Assembly: GCA_903853735.1 (NCBI GenBank)
Contig: CAINUH010000027.1
Coordinates: 1-5,147 of the forward strand
From: an uncultured Desulfomonile sp.
GTDB taxonomy: Bacteria; Desulfobacterota; Desulfomonilia; Desulfomonilales; Desulfomonilaceae
Length of the DNA stretch: 5,147 nt
Direction: 5' to 3'
Below, piece after piece: positions 5,059-5,147 of the stretch. The position numbers and the translations under genes are program-made. Each line of letters opens with the position of its first letter. Positions within the stretch are counted from its first letter, which is position 1. Under the pieces are notes generated by a model. The model saw only the letters and a list, made by a program, of their open reading frames with translations. It made no database searches and had not been told where the DNA came from.

Positions 5059-5147
5059 ATGGAAGAATACATGGTGAAAATGGAAGTTTCAGGCCCGACA
5101 GCCATGTGGACGAGACCGGATACGGGGGATACGCCTGTGAGCTATCC
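5059..5147 (+). CDS. cas5: Cas5 family Cascade protein, 5' end only (type I, probably I-C-like)
   Basis: The first 29 codons are in the window and the gene continues past its end. The residues VSGPTAMWTRPDTGDTPVSY (10-29) fit the N-terminus of Cas5d-type proteins (PF09704), where a beta-strand, a G-x-x-A-x-[WF]-x-RP turn and a PxSYP stretch are typical. Cas5 proteins are RAMP-fold subunits that cap the 5' handle of crRNA; in type I-C systems Cas5 also processes pre-crRNA in place of Cas6. The cas3-then-cas5 order matches type I-C, but subtype cannot be settled from this fragment. The start is chosen by AAGGAGG six bases upstream; internal ATGs at codons 5 and 8 lack ribosome sites. Confidence 0.8.
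   Translation, partial: MEEYMVKMEVSGPTAMWTRPDTGDTPVSY

Overview
The window looks like accessory DNA from a moderately GC-balanced Gram-negative bacterium. The flavoprotein and transporter styles, and my recollection of similar GGGGTCAGGTCTTGA and GGGGACACCATAC repeats, suggest an anaerobic delta-proteobacterium (Desulfobacterota, Syntrophobacter- or Desulfomonile-like). That assignment is inference; no rRNA or marker gene is present.

Layout. Positions 1-491 hold no gene I can name, only one doubtful 63-codon ORF. Positions 492-2707 (minus strand) carry a likely two-gene operon: a flavodoxin-fold FMN/iron-sulfur flavoprotein followed by a DHA2-type MFS drug exporter. Positions 2708-3019 are non-coding and repeat-rich. 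Positions 3020-3708 (minus) encode a VapBC toxin-antitoxin pair, and 3931-4343 (minus) encode a HicBA pair. In both pairs the antitoxin comes first and overlaps the toxin by ATGA. Positions 4344-4840 are non-coding, with an extended -10 promoter facing right. At 4841 (plus) a type I CRISPR-Cas operon begins. The cas3 HD-nuclease gene breaks off after 50 recognisable codons, and cas5 starts at 5059 and runs off the window.

The main observation is a family of about 53-bp imperfect-palindrome repeats: three nearly full copies (2935-2989, 3782-3834, 4445-4497) and one truncated copy (4991-5030), all in the same orientation. They bracket the vapBC module, then the hicBA module, and the last copy sits exactly where cas3 is broken. 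It replaces the Asp of the HD motif and everything after it and supplies the stop codon. The cas promoter and the cas5 ribosome binding site look intact, so the rest of the operon could be expressed without the nuclease-helicase, leaving a type I system able to bind target DNA but perhaps not cleave it. A second repeat type forms an inverted pair at 2733-2752 and 3015-3034; it contributes the last codons and stop of vapC.

The HicA toxin has Gln where the family has its catalytic His, so that module may be inactive. The right half therefore reads as a repeat-remodelled defence island: two toxin-antitoxin cassettes set between repeats next to a decapitated CRISPR-Cas operon. No CRISPR array, tRNA, rRNA or transposase gene is visible.
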